DNA from: Oscillospiraceae bacterium
GTDB lineage: Bacteria; Bacillota_A; Clostridia; Oscillospirales; Oscillospiraceae
Length of the DNA stretch: 64,000 bases
Reading direction: 5' to 3'
NCBI GenBank assembly: GCA_017470325.1
Contig: JAFUES010000032.1
Coordinates: forward strand, 7,647 to 71,646
Positions 25,061-32,258 of the stretch are shown here, in pieces (positions within the stretch are counted from its first letter, which is position 1; the number at the start of each line of letters is the position of its first letter). The notes below the pieces were generated by a model. It did not search any database, was not told the origin of the DNA, and saw nothing but the letters and a program-made list of their open reading frames with translations. The translations under genes were made by a program, and so were the position numbers.

Positions 25061-26369
25061 CCTCTATCACGAGGGGCATGCCAAGCTTCTGGAGCGGGCA
25101 AAGGCCCTTGGCGACCGGTTGATCGTGGGCGTGACCACCGACCAGTACGCCTATCAGAGGGGAAAGTTCTGCACAGTGGATCCGCTGGAAAAGCGGATGG
25201 AAGCCGTCAGGGCCTGTCCCTATGTGGATCAGGTGATCGTGGAGGACCACGACGGTCAGAAGGTGGAGGATATTCTTCGCTACCGGGCGGACATTTTCGC
25301 CATTGGGGACGACTGGCTTGGGAAGTTTGATTTCCTGGAATCTCTTTGTCAAGTGGTCTATCTCCCTCGCACGCCGGAGGTGTCGTCCTCTCTGCTGCGC
25401 TTTCGGAAATACCCCTATCTGCCCATGGGCCTGATCGGCTGCGGCCGGATCGCAGAGCGCTTCCTGCGGGAGGTCGGCTATGTGCGGGAGATTCAGGTCC
25501 CCTGTGTATACCACCCCAGACCGGACTCCTCTCTGAGTCTGCAGCGTTTTCTTGCCGCGCACACGGGGATCGCCAAGGTCCGGACGCTGGAAAAGCTGTT
25601 CGATCAGACGGAAGCCGTCTACATCGCCTCGCCCCATGAGACCCACTATACCTATGCCAAGGCTGCGCTGGATGCCGGCAAGCATGTACTCTGCGAAAAG
25701 CCCTTGGCCTTTTCCCGCGTGGAGGCGGAAGAGCTTTTTCTACTGGCTCAGCGCAAGGGTCTGGTGTTGATGGAGGCGATCAAGACCGCCTACTGTCCGG
25801 GTTTTGTTCGGCTGTGTTCTCTCGTGAAAAGCGGCCTGATCGGAAAGGTCGTGGAGGTAAACAGCTGCTTTACCCGACTGACGCCGCAGGGCTGCCGGGA
25901 ATGGAACGATCTTCGCTATGGCGGCAGCTTTACGGAGTTTGGCAGCTATGTGATGCTGCCGATCGTCAAGCTGCTGGGCACGAAGGACCTGGAATTCACA
26001 TTCCGGTCTGTGCGGGCAGAGTCCGGCTTGGACAGCTTTACCCGTTTGGATGTGGCCTGCGGGGATATGATGGCCAGCGGCCGCTGCGGTCTGGGCGCCA
26101 AATCCGAGGGCCAGCTTATCATTACCGGGACCCAGGGCTATGCCCTCGTTGAGGCGCCCTGGTGGAAAACGCAATCTTTTGAATTGCGATACGAAGATCC
26201 CCAGCGGAGAAAGCGCTTCAGCGCTGATTTTGAAGGCGACGGCCTTCGCTATGAGATCGGAGATTTCATGTACCGCGTACAGGGTCATCCGGGGCGGGAA
26301 TTCAAGCTGACGCCGGAGGAGTCTGTCTGCATGGCCGGGATCTTCGAGGCCTTTCTGCAGCAGCGATGA
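25029..26369 (+). CDS. Fused cytidylyltransferase / Gfo-Idh-MocA oxidoreductase
   Basis: 446 aa with two domains. Residues 1-130 are a TagD-like nucleotidyltransferase: ITFGVFDLYHEGHAKLLERA carries the HxGH nucleotide site and RTPEVSSSLLR stands where TagD has its RTxGISTT motif. From about 135 a second Rossmann domain begins (MGLIGCGRIAERFLREVG) with the Gfo/Idh/MocA lysine motif CEKPLAFS. The pairing suggests reduction or oxidation of a small polyol or sugar and its activation to a CDP derivative by one polypeptide, in the manner of TarJ/TarI for CDP-ribitol. That is inference; the fusion is seen directly. The C-terminus overlaps the next start as ATGA. Confidence 0.85.
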   Translation: MKTVITFGVFDLYHEGHAKLLERAKALGDRLIVGVTTDQYAYQRGKFCTVDPLEKRMEAVRACPYVDQVIVEDHDGQKVEDILRYRADIFAIGDDWLGKFDFLESLCQVVYLPRTPEVSSSLLRFRKYPYLPMGLIGCGRIAERFLREVGYVREIQVPCVYHPRPDSSLSLQRFLAAHTGIAKVRTLEKLFDQTEAVYIASPHETHYTYAKAALDAGKHVLCEKPLAFSRVEAEELFLLAQRKGLVLMEAIKTAYCPGFVRLCSLVKSGLIGKVVEVNSCFTRLTPQGCREWNDLRYGGSFTEFGSYVMLPIVKLLGTKDLEFTFRSVRAESGLDSFTRLDVACGDMMASGRCGLGAKSEGQLIITGTQGYALVEAPWWKTQSFELRYEDPQRRKRFSADFEGDGLRYEIGDFMYRVQGHPGREFKLTPEESVCMAGIFEAFLQQR

Positions 26370-27712
26370 AAGACGAAAGGCCGGTGGACCGGCTGTTTGA
26401 TGATCCGATCCTGGAATGGGATCTGGCTGTGGACCCGAAGTCCGGGCTGCTGCTGCCGCAGCCGGGCAGTCTGGTGAATATCCTGCCCATCCCTGTCGTC
26501 GCCGGAGCTTGCGTGCGGCTGAAACGACAGGATCTCCGGTGCGGACTGTTCTGCTATTCGCGGGAGATCCCCGGGGACTTGATCCACACATATACCTATC
26601 AGCCGGAATCCAATTGGACGAGCTTCCGCCCTGACCGGTCGGGAGCCGACTGGGATGGGACTTCCCGAACCTTGCCCTGTGACAGCTGTCTCCGTGTGGT
26701 GTTCAGCGGACTGGGCCGGACAGAGGAAGCGATCCATCTCCGGGATCTGATCGAGCTTCTGCCCGGTGCTGCTCCGGCTGCGGAGGAGCAGCCGGCCTGG
26801 CTCCGAACGGAGGTCGAAAAAACGGCAGCCCGGGCAAAGGACATCCGTCGGGCCGGAGATCTGACGCTGTTTCTTTTGGCGGACACCCACGACACCCTTG
26901 GCGGGATCTGGCCGGACACCCGGAGGAGTCTGGAATCCATGGCCGGACAGCTGCCGCCGGATGGGATCGTTCACCTGGGAGACTTTGTAGACGGCCTGCT
27001 GCCTGCAGCCTATACCAGGCTGTTCGTTCAGCGGCAGCTTCAACAGCTGCGTGCGATCTGCGGCAAGCTGTACTGCTGTATCGGAAATCACGACTGGAAC
27101 ACCTTCCGCGGCAACCCGGAGCGGTTTTATGAACGGGACTGTGCCGAGCTGTACCTTGGCCGTCAAGAGTCCCGATATTATATCAATTTGCCGGAACACA
27201 AGCTGCGGATGTTTTTTTTGGACTCCTTTGATCCGGACAGAAAGGAGCGATATGGCTTCTCGTTCCGGGAGGCGCTGTGGTTTGCCCATTCCCTCAAAAG
27301 CACCCCCAAAGGCTATCAAATCCTGGTATTCTCCCATGTGACGCCGCTGGCTTCACTCCATGTTTGGAGCAAACGGATCCGAAACGGAGAACTCATGCTC
27401 AGACTTCTGGAGCAAACGCAGCGCCGCCGGCCCGCTTCTGTGCTTGCCTGGATCCACGGGCACAACCACGCAGATCAGATCGACAGGAGCCGGAGCTTCC
27501 CGATCTTGGGGATCGGCTGCGCGAAGCTGGAGGATTTTTCGGAACACAAGCCTTCGGGCTCTGTGACCTACGCCCGCGAGCCCGGCACATCCTTGCAGGA
27601 GCTTTGGGACATACTGTTGGTCCACCCGGAGGGCGGTGGACTGGATCTGATCCGCTTCGGTGCGGGGGAAGATCGCCACGTAGAGACGGAGAATCACCAT
27701 GATCACCATTGA
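26366..27712 (+). CDS. Calcineurin-like metallophosphoesterase with extra N-terminal domain
   Basis: 448 aa. Residues about 165-400 are a metallophosphoesterase with all metal motifs: LLADTHDTLGG, VHLGDFVDG, CIGNHDWN, FSHVTP and IHGHNHADQ. The first 150 residues form a separate, probably beta-rich segment I do not recognise. No signal peptide is seen, so it is likely cytosolic; it could remove phosphate from a precursor or proofread phospho-modified intermediates. Overlaps both neighbours, so it is firmly part of the operon. Confidence 0.85.
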   Translation: MKDERPVDRLFDDPILEWDLAVDPKSGLLLPQPGSLVNILPIPVVAGACVRLKRQDLRCGLFCYSREIPGDLIHTYTYQPESNWTSFRPDRSGADWDGTSRTLPCDSCLRVVFSGLGRTEEAIHLRDLIELLPGAAPAAEEQPAWLRTEVEKTAARAKDIRRAGDLTLFLLADTHDTLGGIWPDTRRSLESMAGQLPPDGIVHLGDFVDGLLPAAYTRLFVQRQLQQLRAICGKLYCCIGNHDWNTFRGNPERFYERDCAELYLGRQESRYYINLPEHKLRMFFLDSFDPDRKERYGFSFREALWFAHSLKSTPKGYQILVFSHVTPLASLHVWSKRIRNGELMLRLLEQTQRRRPASVLAWIHGHNHADQIDRSRSFPILGIGCAKLEDFSEHKPSGSVTYAREPGTSLQELWDILLVHPEGGGLDLIRFGAGEDRHVETENHHDHH

Positions 27713-28511
27713 GGGAGAGCAGCTGCGCAGACTGCAGCTGACAGAACTGGAATTGCTGCGGGAGGTGGATCGGATCTGTCGCCTGTGCGGGATCCACTAT
27801 ACCATCATCGCCGGCACCATGCTGGGCGCGGTGCGCCACGGAGGGTTCATCCCCTGGGACGACGACGCTGACGTGGCCATGCTGCGCAGCGAATATCTTC
27901 GATTTCGGGACGCTTGCCGTCAGGAACTGGACACAAGCCGTTTCTATTTTCAAGATCATGTCTGCACGCCCGGTTATCGCTGGGGTTACGGTAAGCTGCG
28001 GCGAAAGGACAGCCTGTTCCTTCGGAAGGATCAGGAGAACATGCCCTATGAACAGGGCGTTTTTATCGATATTTTCCCGCTGGACCCGGTGCCGGATCGC
28101 CTCGCGGCGCGGGCCATCGTCAATTTTCAGTGCTTTTGCGTGCGCAAAGCATTGTGGGCTCGGGTCGGCAAAGGGGCTGACCGGAGCCTGGTCAAGCGAG
28201 CGGTCTACCGTTGGCTTGACCGCATTCCGGAGCATACGATCCTGTCTGTTTATGAACATCTGATCCGCCAGGCGAACAAGAGAGATTCCGAATGGGTCCG
28301 GATCTTGATGTTTCCCACGCCGAACCGGCAATACGGCTACCGTCGGCGCTGGTATGCCGGCGCTGAGCCGATCGTCTTTGAGGGCTGTGTATTCCCCGGT
28401 GTAAAGGACGCGGACGAATACTTGCGTTTTAAATTTGGGACCTATTGGGAGCTGCCTCCCGTGAAAGCGCGGAAAACGCATCCTGTCTCTGCTTTCCGCC
28501 TGCCGGAGTGA
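27699..28511 (+). CDS. LicD family phosphotransferase (second of three)
   Basis: 270 aa with the core GTMLGAVRHGGFIPWDDD and ADVAM, and the later FIDIFPLDPVPDR. More typical of bacterial LicD than the first copy, including the GYGKLRRKDSLFLR stretch. Starts 14 bases inside the phosphoesterase gene. Expected to transfer a phospho-group from a CDP donor to a sugar acceptor; different acceptors for the three LicD copies are likely. Confidence 0.9.
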   Translation: MITIEGEQLRRLQLTELELLREVDRICRLCGIHYTIIAGTMLGAVRHGGFIPWDDDADVAMLRSEYLRFRDACRQELDTSRFYFQDHVCTPGYRWGYGKLRRKDSLFLRKDQENMPYEQGVFIDIFPLDPVPDRLAARAIVNFQCFCVRKALWARVGKGADRSLVKRAVYRWLDRIPEHTILSVYEHLIRQANKRDSEWVRILMFPTPNRQYGYRRRWYAGAEPIVFEGCVFPGVKDADEYLRFKFGTYWELPPVKARKTHPVSAFRLPE

Positions 28512-28541
28512 GCGGCTGGGTCCCCGGGAAAGAGGGCAGTC

Positions 28542-29387
28542 ATGCGGACAGAAGAATTGCTGCGGGAACTGCATAGAAGGGAGATCGTTGTGTTCGGCAC
28601 GGGTTTCGTGGCGGAGCGCTTTTGGTTGGCGCTGGAGCGGACACAGGCCGCAGACCAGGTCTCCTTTTTCATGACCACCGCACAAGTACCGACGGGAACG
28701 ACCTTTCACGGCCGTCCGGTCTGCCGGCCGGAGGAACGCTCCCTGGATGCGGATAGTCTGTTTTGTCTGGCGGTCCATGAGTCTCTGTTGCCGGAGCTGG
28801 AAGCTCTTCTGCCCGGACAGCTGATGGACCGTGGGATCTGGATTTATCCGAATCTCTGGGAGTTGCTGTGCGGGCCGGCACTGGGGACCGGCATTATGCT
28901 GTCCCGCCGGAAGCTGCTGACTCGACAGGATCCCGGCTGCAACTGGATCACTGTTCGGTACGCCGCTATCCGGGACCTGCTGCGTCAGGACCCCGGCGCT
29001 GCGGCAAGCGCTGACCGTTACCGCCGGGCCATGGCTGTTCATTGCGGCCCGGCGACCGCCGAAAAGCGGTTTCGGGCCTTGGAACGACTGGCCCGCTCTG
29101 TGCAGGAGCGGGGCCTGGATCCGGACCGGCCTCTGATCGTGGACACCCATGGCCACATCCTGGACGGGCTGCATCGCTTTGCCGCAGCCTGTGCGCTCAG
29201 GATCGAAGATATCCCCTGTACGATCCTCCCTGTCAGCGAAGTGTTTGCACAGATCCTGGACGACAAAAACCGTCTGCCGGACCAGGTGCTGCGGGAGAGC
29301 GGTTTTTCCGAAAGGGATATGGAGTGGATCCGCCTTGCCAAAGCGGAGCTGATCGAAAGCGGCAAAGGAGGGGTACAAATTGGATAA
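28542..29387 (+). CDS. Rossmann plus ParB/sulfiredoxin-like protein
   Basis: 281 aa, not a named family. The N-terminus has a nucleotide-binding Rossmann start (EIVVFGTGFVAERFWLAL). From about residue 150 a segment resembles the ParB/Srx fold: LERLARSVQERGLDPDRPLI, then VDTHGHILDGLHRFAAACAL, where the 'DGxHRxxA' box matches the nucleotide-binding motif of ParB-type CTPases and of SerK/SbnI-like small-molecule kinases. I infer a kinase or nucleotide-binding step acting on a polymer precursor rather than chromosome segregation. The stop overlaps the start of the next gene. Confidence 0.65.
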   Translation: MRTEELLRELHRREIVVFGTGFVAERFWLALERTQAADQVSFFMTTAQVPTGTTFHGRPVCRPEERSLDADSLFCLAVHESLLPELEALLPGQLMDRGIWIYPNLWELLCGPALGTGIMLSRRKLLTRQDPGCNWITVRYAAIRDLLRQDPGAAASADRYRRAMAVHCGPATAEKRFRALERLARSVQERGLDPDRPLIVDTHGHILDGLHRFAAACALRIEDIPCTILPVSEVFAQILDDKNRLPDQVLRESGFSERDMEWIRLAKAELIESGKGGVQIG

Positions 29388-31014
29388 CGCGCGAAACGAC
29401 CCGGAGATCAGCGTGATCCTTCCGGTATTCAATGTGGAAGCGTATTTGGATATCTGCATGGAATCTTTGGTGAAGCAGAGCTTCGCAGATTTTGAGATCC
29501 TGCTGATCAACGACGGCTCTACCGACGGCTCTGCCGCAAAGTGTCGGCAGTGGCAGGCAAAGGACCCGCGGGTCGTTTTTATCGACAAGGAAAACGAAGG
29601 CGTCGCAGCCACCAGAAATCTTGGACTGCGGCTGGCCAAAGGCACCTATATCGCCTTTGTGGACCCGGACGATTGGGTAGATCTTCGCTACCTGGAAAAG
29701 CTGCGTCAGAAGCTGTTGGAGACCGGCGCCGACCTGGTGGAATGCGATCTGTGGCGATATGACAACCGCACCGGAAAGCAGATCTATCGGAGCTGCTACG
29801 GGAGGATGGGCCGCCCCTATACCTTGAAAGAGCACATGAAATATGGGCCGACGGCCTCGTATAAGATCCTGTCCCGCCGAGCGCTCTGGCTTGAGCACGG
29901 CGTGCACATGCCCAGCGTGTCCTTTGAGTCTCCTGCCGTGTATTCACTGATGCTGGCTCTGAGCGGCCGTGTAGAAAGCGTGCGGGAACCGCTCTATTAT
30001 TACCGCCGGTTTCGGGAAAACTCCCTGATCGAGACCGGATATGCCAACCGTGACGGCAGCGCCAACAACACCCTCGCCATAGAGGCGATGCAGTTTCTGC
30101 TGGATGAGTTCAAGCGCTGCGGCCTGTATGAGACTTACCGGGACACGCTGGAGGGCGTAGTCAAATATCGTTTGAGCGATATCCTCGCCACACAGTTTCA
30201 CCGCAAGCCGCAGGCAGACTACCTGGAACTGGTTCGGCAATACCGGCAGTTCCTGGATCGGGCTTTCCCGGAAGGCCATAACGAGGTATATCTGACCTGG
30301 GGCGGCTATAATCTGAACCGGATCCTGAGCCATATGAATTGGCTGCACGACCCATACTGCCGCTTCAATTTCTCCAGCATGGCCGCCGTGGGCGGCGCCG
30401 GTCTCCGGGAGCACCGGGAGATCGATCACAAAAACCGATATCGGAAACTGATGCTGGAACGGGAACATGAGGGAAGTGTCTGGCGTATCGCTGAACAGAT
30501 GCAGCCAAAGTTTTTGTTCTTGGACCTCATGGAGGAGCGTTTCGATTTGGTGGAGCAGGACGGCCGCATCCGGACCCGCAGCGACGCCTATCTGGGCAGT
30601 CCCACGGAGTTGGCCGCCGGTGGTCGTGTAATCGCCCTCGGCAGCGAAGAGCACCGTTTGCTCTGGGAAGCCGGCGCGCGCGCCTTTTTTCAGCGGCTGC
30701 GGCTGCTTGTTCCCGGGATCCGTGTGGTGATCCTGGAAAACTACCTTTGTGAGCGATGCGGCGACCTGGCGGGAACGGAAGCTTTTCCGGAGTTGGATGA
30801 AATTCGCCGGACAAACCGGGAATTGGAGCAGGCCTACGCTTTTTTGCGTTTGCTCTGTCCCGACGCGCTGTGGATCCGAACTGCGCAGGAGCCGCTGTAT
30901 TTTACCGACAGAAACTATGAATATGGCGCGATCCCTTCGCACCTGAATGAGATTGCAAACCAGCAGATCGCAGAGCGGATCGAAGCTCTGCTGACAAGAG
31001 AAAGGGAAGATTGA
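29380..31014 (+). CDS. Family 2 glycosyltransferase with C-terminal DUF6270-like domain
   Basis: 544 aa. Residues 1-300 are a GT2 (GT-A) transferase: ISVILPVFNVEAYLDICMES, LLINDGSTDGS, and the metal motif AFVDPDDW. The C-terminal 200 residues look like the SGNH-type DUF6270 found in capsule clusters: FLFLDLMEERFDLVE near the start of the domain and an ending YGAIPSHLNEIANQQIAERI with the conserved His. The start is a TTG (29380) with AAAGGAGG 8 bases upstream. It probably adds a sugar and may also modify it. Sugar specificity cannot be read from sequence. Confidence 0.85.
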   Translation: MDNARNDPEISVILPVFNVEAYLDICMESLVKQSFADFEILLINDGSTDGSAAKCRQWQAKDPRVVFIDKENEGVAATRNLGLRLAKGTYIAFVDPDDWVDLRYLEKLRQKLLETGADLVECDLWRYDNRTGKQIYRSCYGRMGRPYTLKEHMKYGPTASYKILSRRALWLEHGVHMPSVSFESPAVYSLMLALSGRVESVREPLYYYRRFRENSLIETGYANRDGSANNTLAIEAMQFLLDEFKRCGLYETYRDTLEGVVKYRLSDILATQFHRKPQADYLELVRQYRQFLDRAFPEGHNEVYLTWGGYNLNRILSHMNWLHDPYCRFNFSSMAAVGGAGLREHREIDHKNRYRKLMLEREHEGSVWRIAEQMQPKFLFLDLMEERFDLVEQDGRIRTRSDAYLGSPTELAAGGRVIALGSEEHRLLWEAGARAFFQRLRLLVPGIRVVILENYLCERCGDLAGTEAFPELDEIRRTNRELEQAYAFLRLLCPDALWIRTAQEPLYFTDRNYEYGAIPSHLNEIANQQIAERIEALLTRERED

Positions 31015-31016
31015 TC

Positions 31017-32252
31017 ATGGTCCACGTTTCCATCGTGATCCCGGTATACAATGTGGAGGCCTGGCTCCCGGCCTGTCTGGACAGTGTGTTGGGCCAGACG
31101 CTGCGAGAACTGGAAGTCATCTGCATCGACGACGCCTCGCCGGACGGCTGTCCGGCGATCCTGGACGACTATGCCCGGCGGGATCCACGGGTCCGGGTGA
31201 TCCATCTGCCGGAGAACCATCAGCAGGGCTACGGGCGCAACCGGGGCTTGGAGGCCGCGCAGGGGAAGTACGTGTATTTTCTGGATTCCGACGACATGAT
31301 CACCCCCGACGCCATGGAAAAGCTCTTCACACTGGCCGAGCGGGATCGGCTGGACGGGATCTTCTTCGACTCCCAGGTGCTGTTTGAAAGTGAGGAGTTG
31401 GCAAAAAAGAATGCCAACTATCCGGACCGGCGCCACGGAAGCTACGAGGACAAGGTGTACACCGGGCAGGCGCTGTTCGACGCTTTTATAGAGCAACAGG
31501 AGTGGACCTGCTATGTGCAGCGGCAGTTTTGGAATCGGGATTTCATCCTGCGCAACGACGTTTGGTTCCCGGAATCGACCGAGCATGAGGATGAATTCTT
31601 CCCCTTTAAGGCCCTGCTGCTGGCCCAGCGGGCCCGCTATGTGCCGGAGCTCTTTTTTATCCGCCGGTATCGGGAAAACTCCGTCATGACCCGCCCCGCT
31701 CACCCCAAAGATTTTCACGGATATTTCATCAATTACTGTCGGATGATCGATTTTGTAGAGTCTGCGGGGCTCAAAAGCCGCTCCATCGATCTCAACATTG
31801 TCCACATGTATGAGCGGATGCTTCGTTTTTATCCTCTGTTCGCAGCGCAGCAGGATCCGGATGCCTGGTTTCAGACCGAAGCAGAAAAGGCCCGCTATCG
31901 ATTCTTTGATTACTCCCAAAAAGCAAAAATCTACTATGAGGAAAAGCTTCGGGCTTTTGATGTTGTGATTCCGAAGACCTGTCAAATCTGGATCTATGGG
32001 GCTGGCATCATTGGGAAACGGGCTTTTGAAACGATGGTAAATAACGGCTATCTCGTGCAGGGGTTTCTTGTCACAAGCAAAGCGGGAAATCCCGACATCC
32101 TGCTGGGCCGGGAAGTTTTGCCGATCTCAGATGTGACGCTAGACGAGAACAGTGTCGTCGTAATCGCCGTATCCTCTGGATATCACGATGAAATGCGCAC
32201 AGTGGCGGAGGAAAAGGGTTGGCGCTACTGTTTCTATCCAAATGGAAGATGA
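31017..32252 (+). CDS. Family 2 glycosyltransferase with C-terminal Rossmann domain
   Basis: 411 aa. The N-terminal GT2 domain has VSIVIPVYNVEAWLPACLDS, CIDDASPDGC and the DxD-type FLDSDDM. From about residue 320 a second nucleotide-binding-like domain begins, IWIYGAGIIGKRAFETM, similar to the N-terminal domain of PglD-type acyltransferases and of the HAD protein that follows. I chose the ATG at 31017, spaced correctly from GGGAAG, over the TTG at 31011. Acts in the same pathway as the preceding glycosyltransferase. Confidence 0.86.
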   Translation: MVHVSIVIPVYNVEAWLPACLDSVLGQTLRELEVICIDDASPDGCPAILDDYARRDPRVRVIHLPENHQQGYGRNRGLEAAQGKYVYFLDSDDMITPDAMEKLFTLAERDRLDGIFFDSQVLFESEELAKKNANYPDRRHGSYEDKVYTGQALFDAFIEQQEWTCYVQRQFWNRDFILRNDVWFPESTEHEDEFFPFKALLLAQRARYVPELFFIRRYRENSVMTRPAHPKDFHGYFINYCRMIDFVESAGLKSRSIDLNIVHMYERMLRFYPLFAAQQDPDAWFQTEAEKARYRFFDYSQKAKIYYEEKLRAFDVVIPKTCQIWIYGAGIIGKRAFETMVNNGYLVQGFLVTSKAGNPDILLGREVLPISDVTLDENSVVVIAVSSGYHDEMRTVAEEKGWRYCFYPNGR

Positions 32253-32258
32253 GATTTC

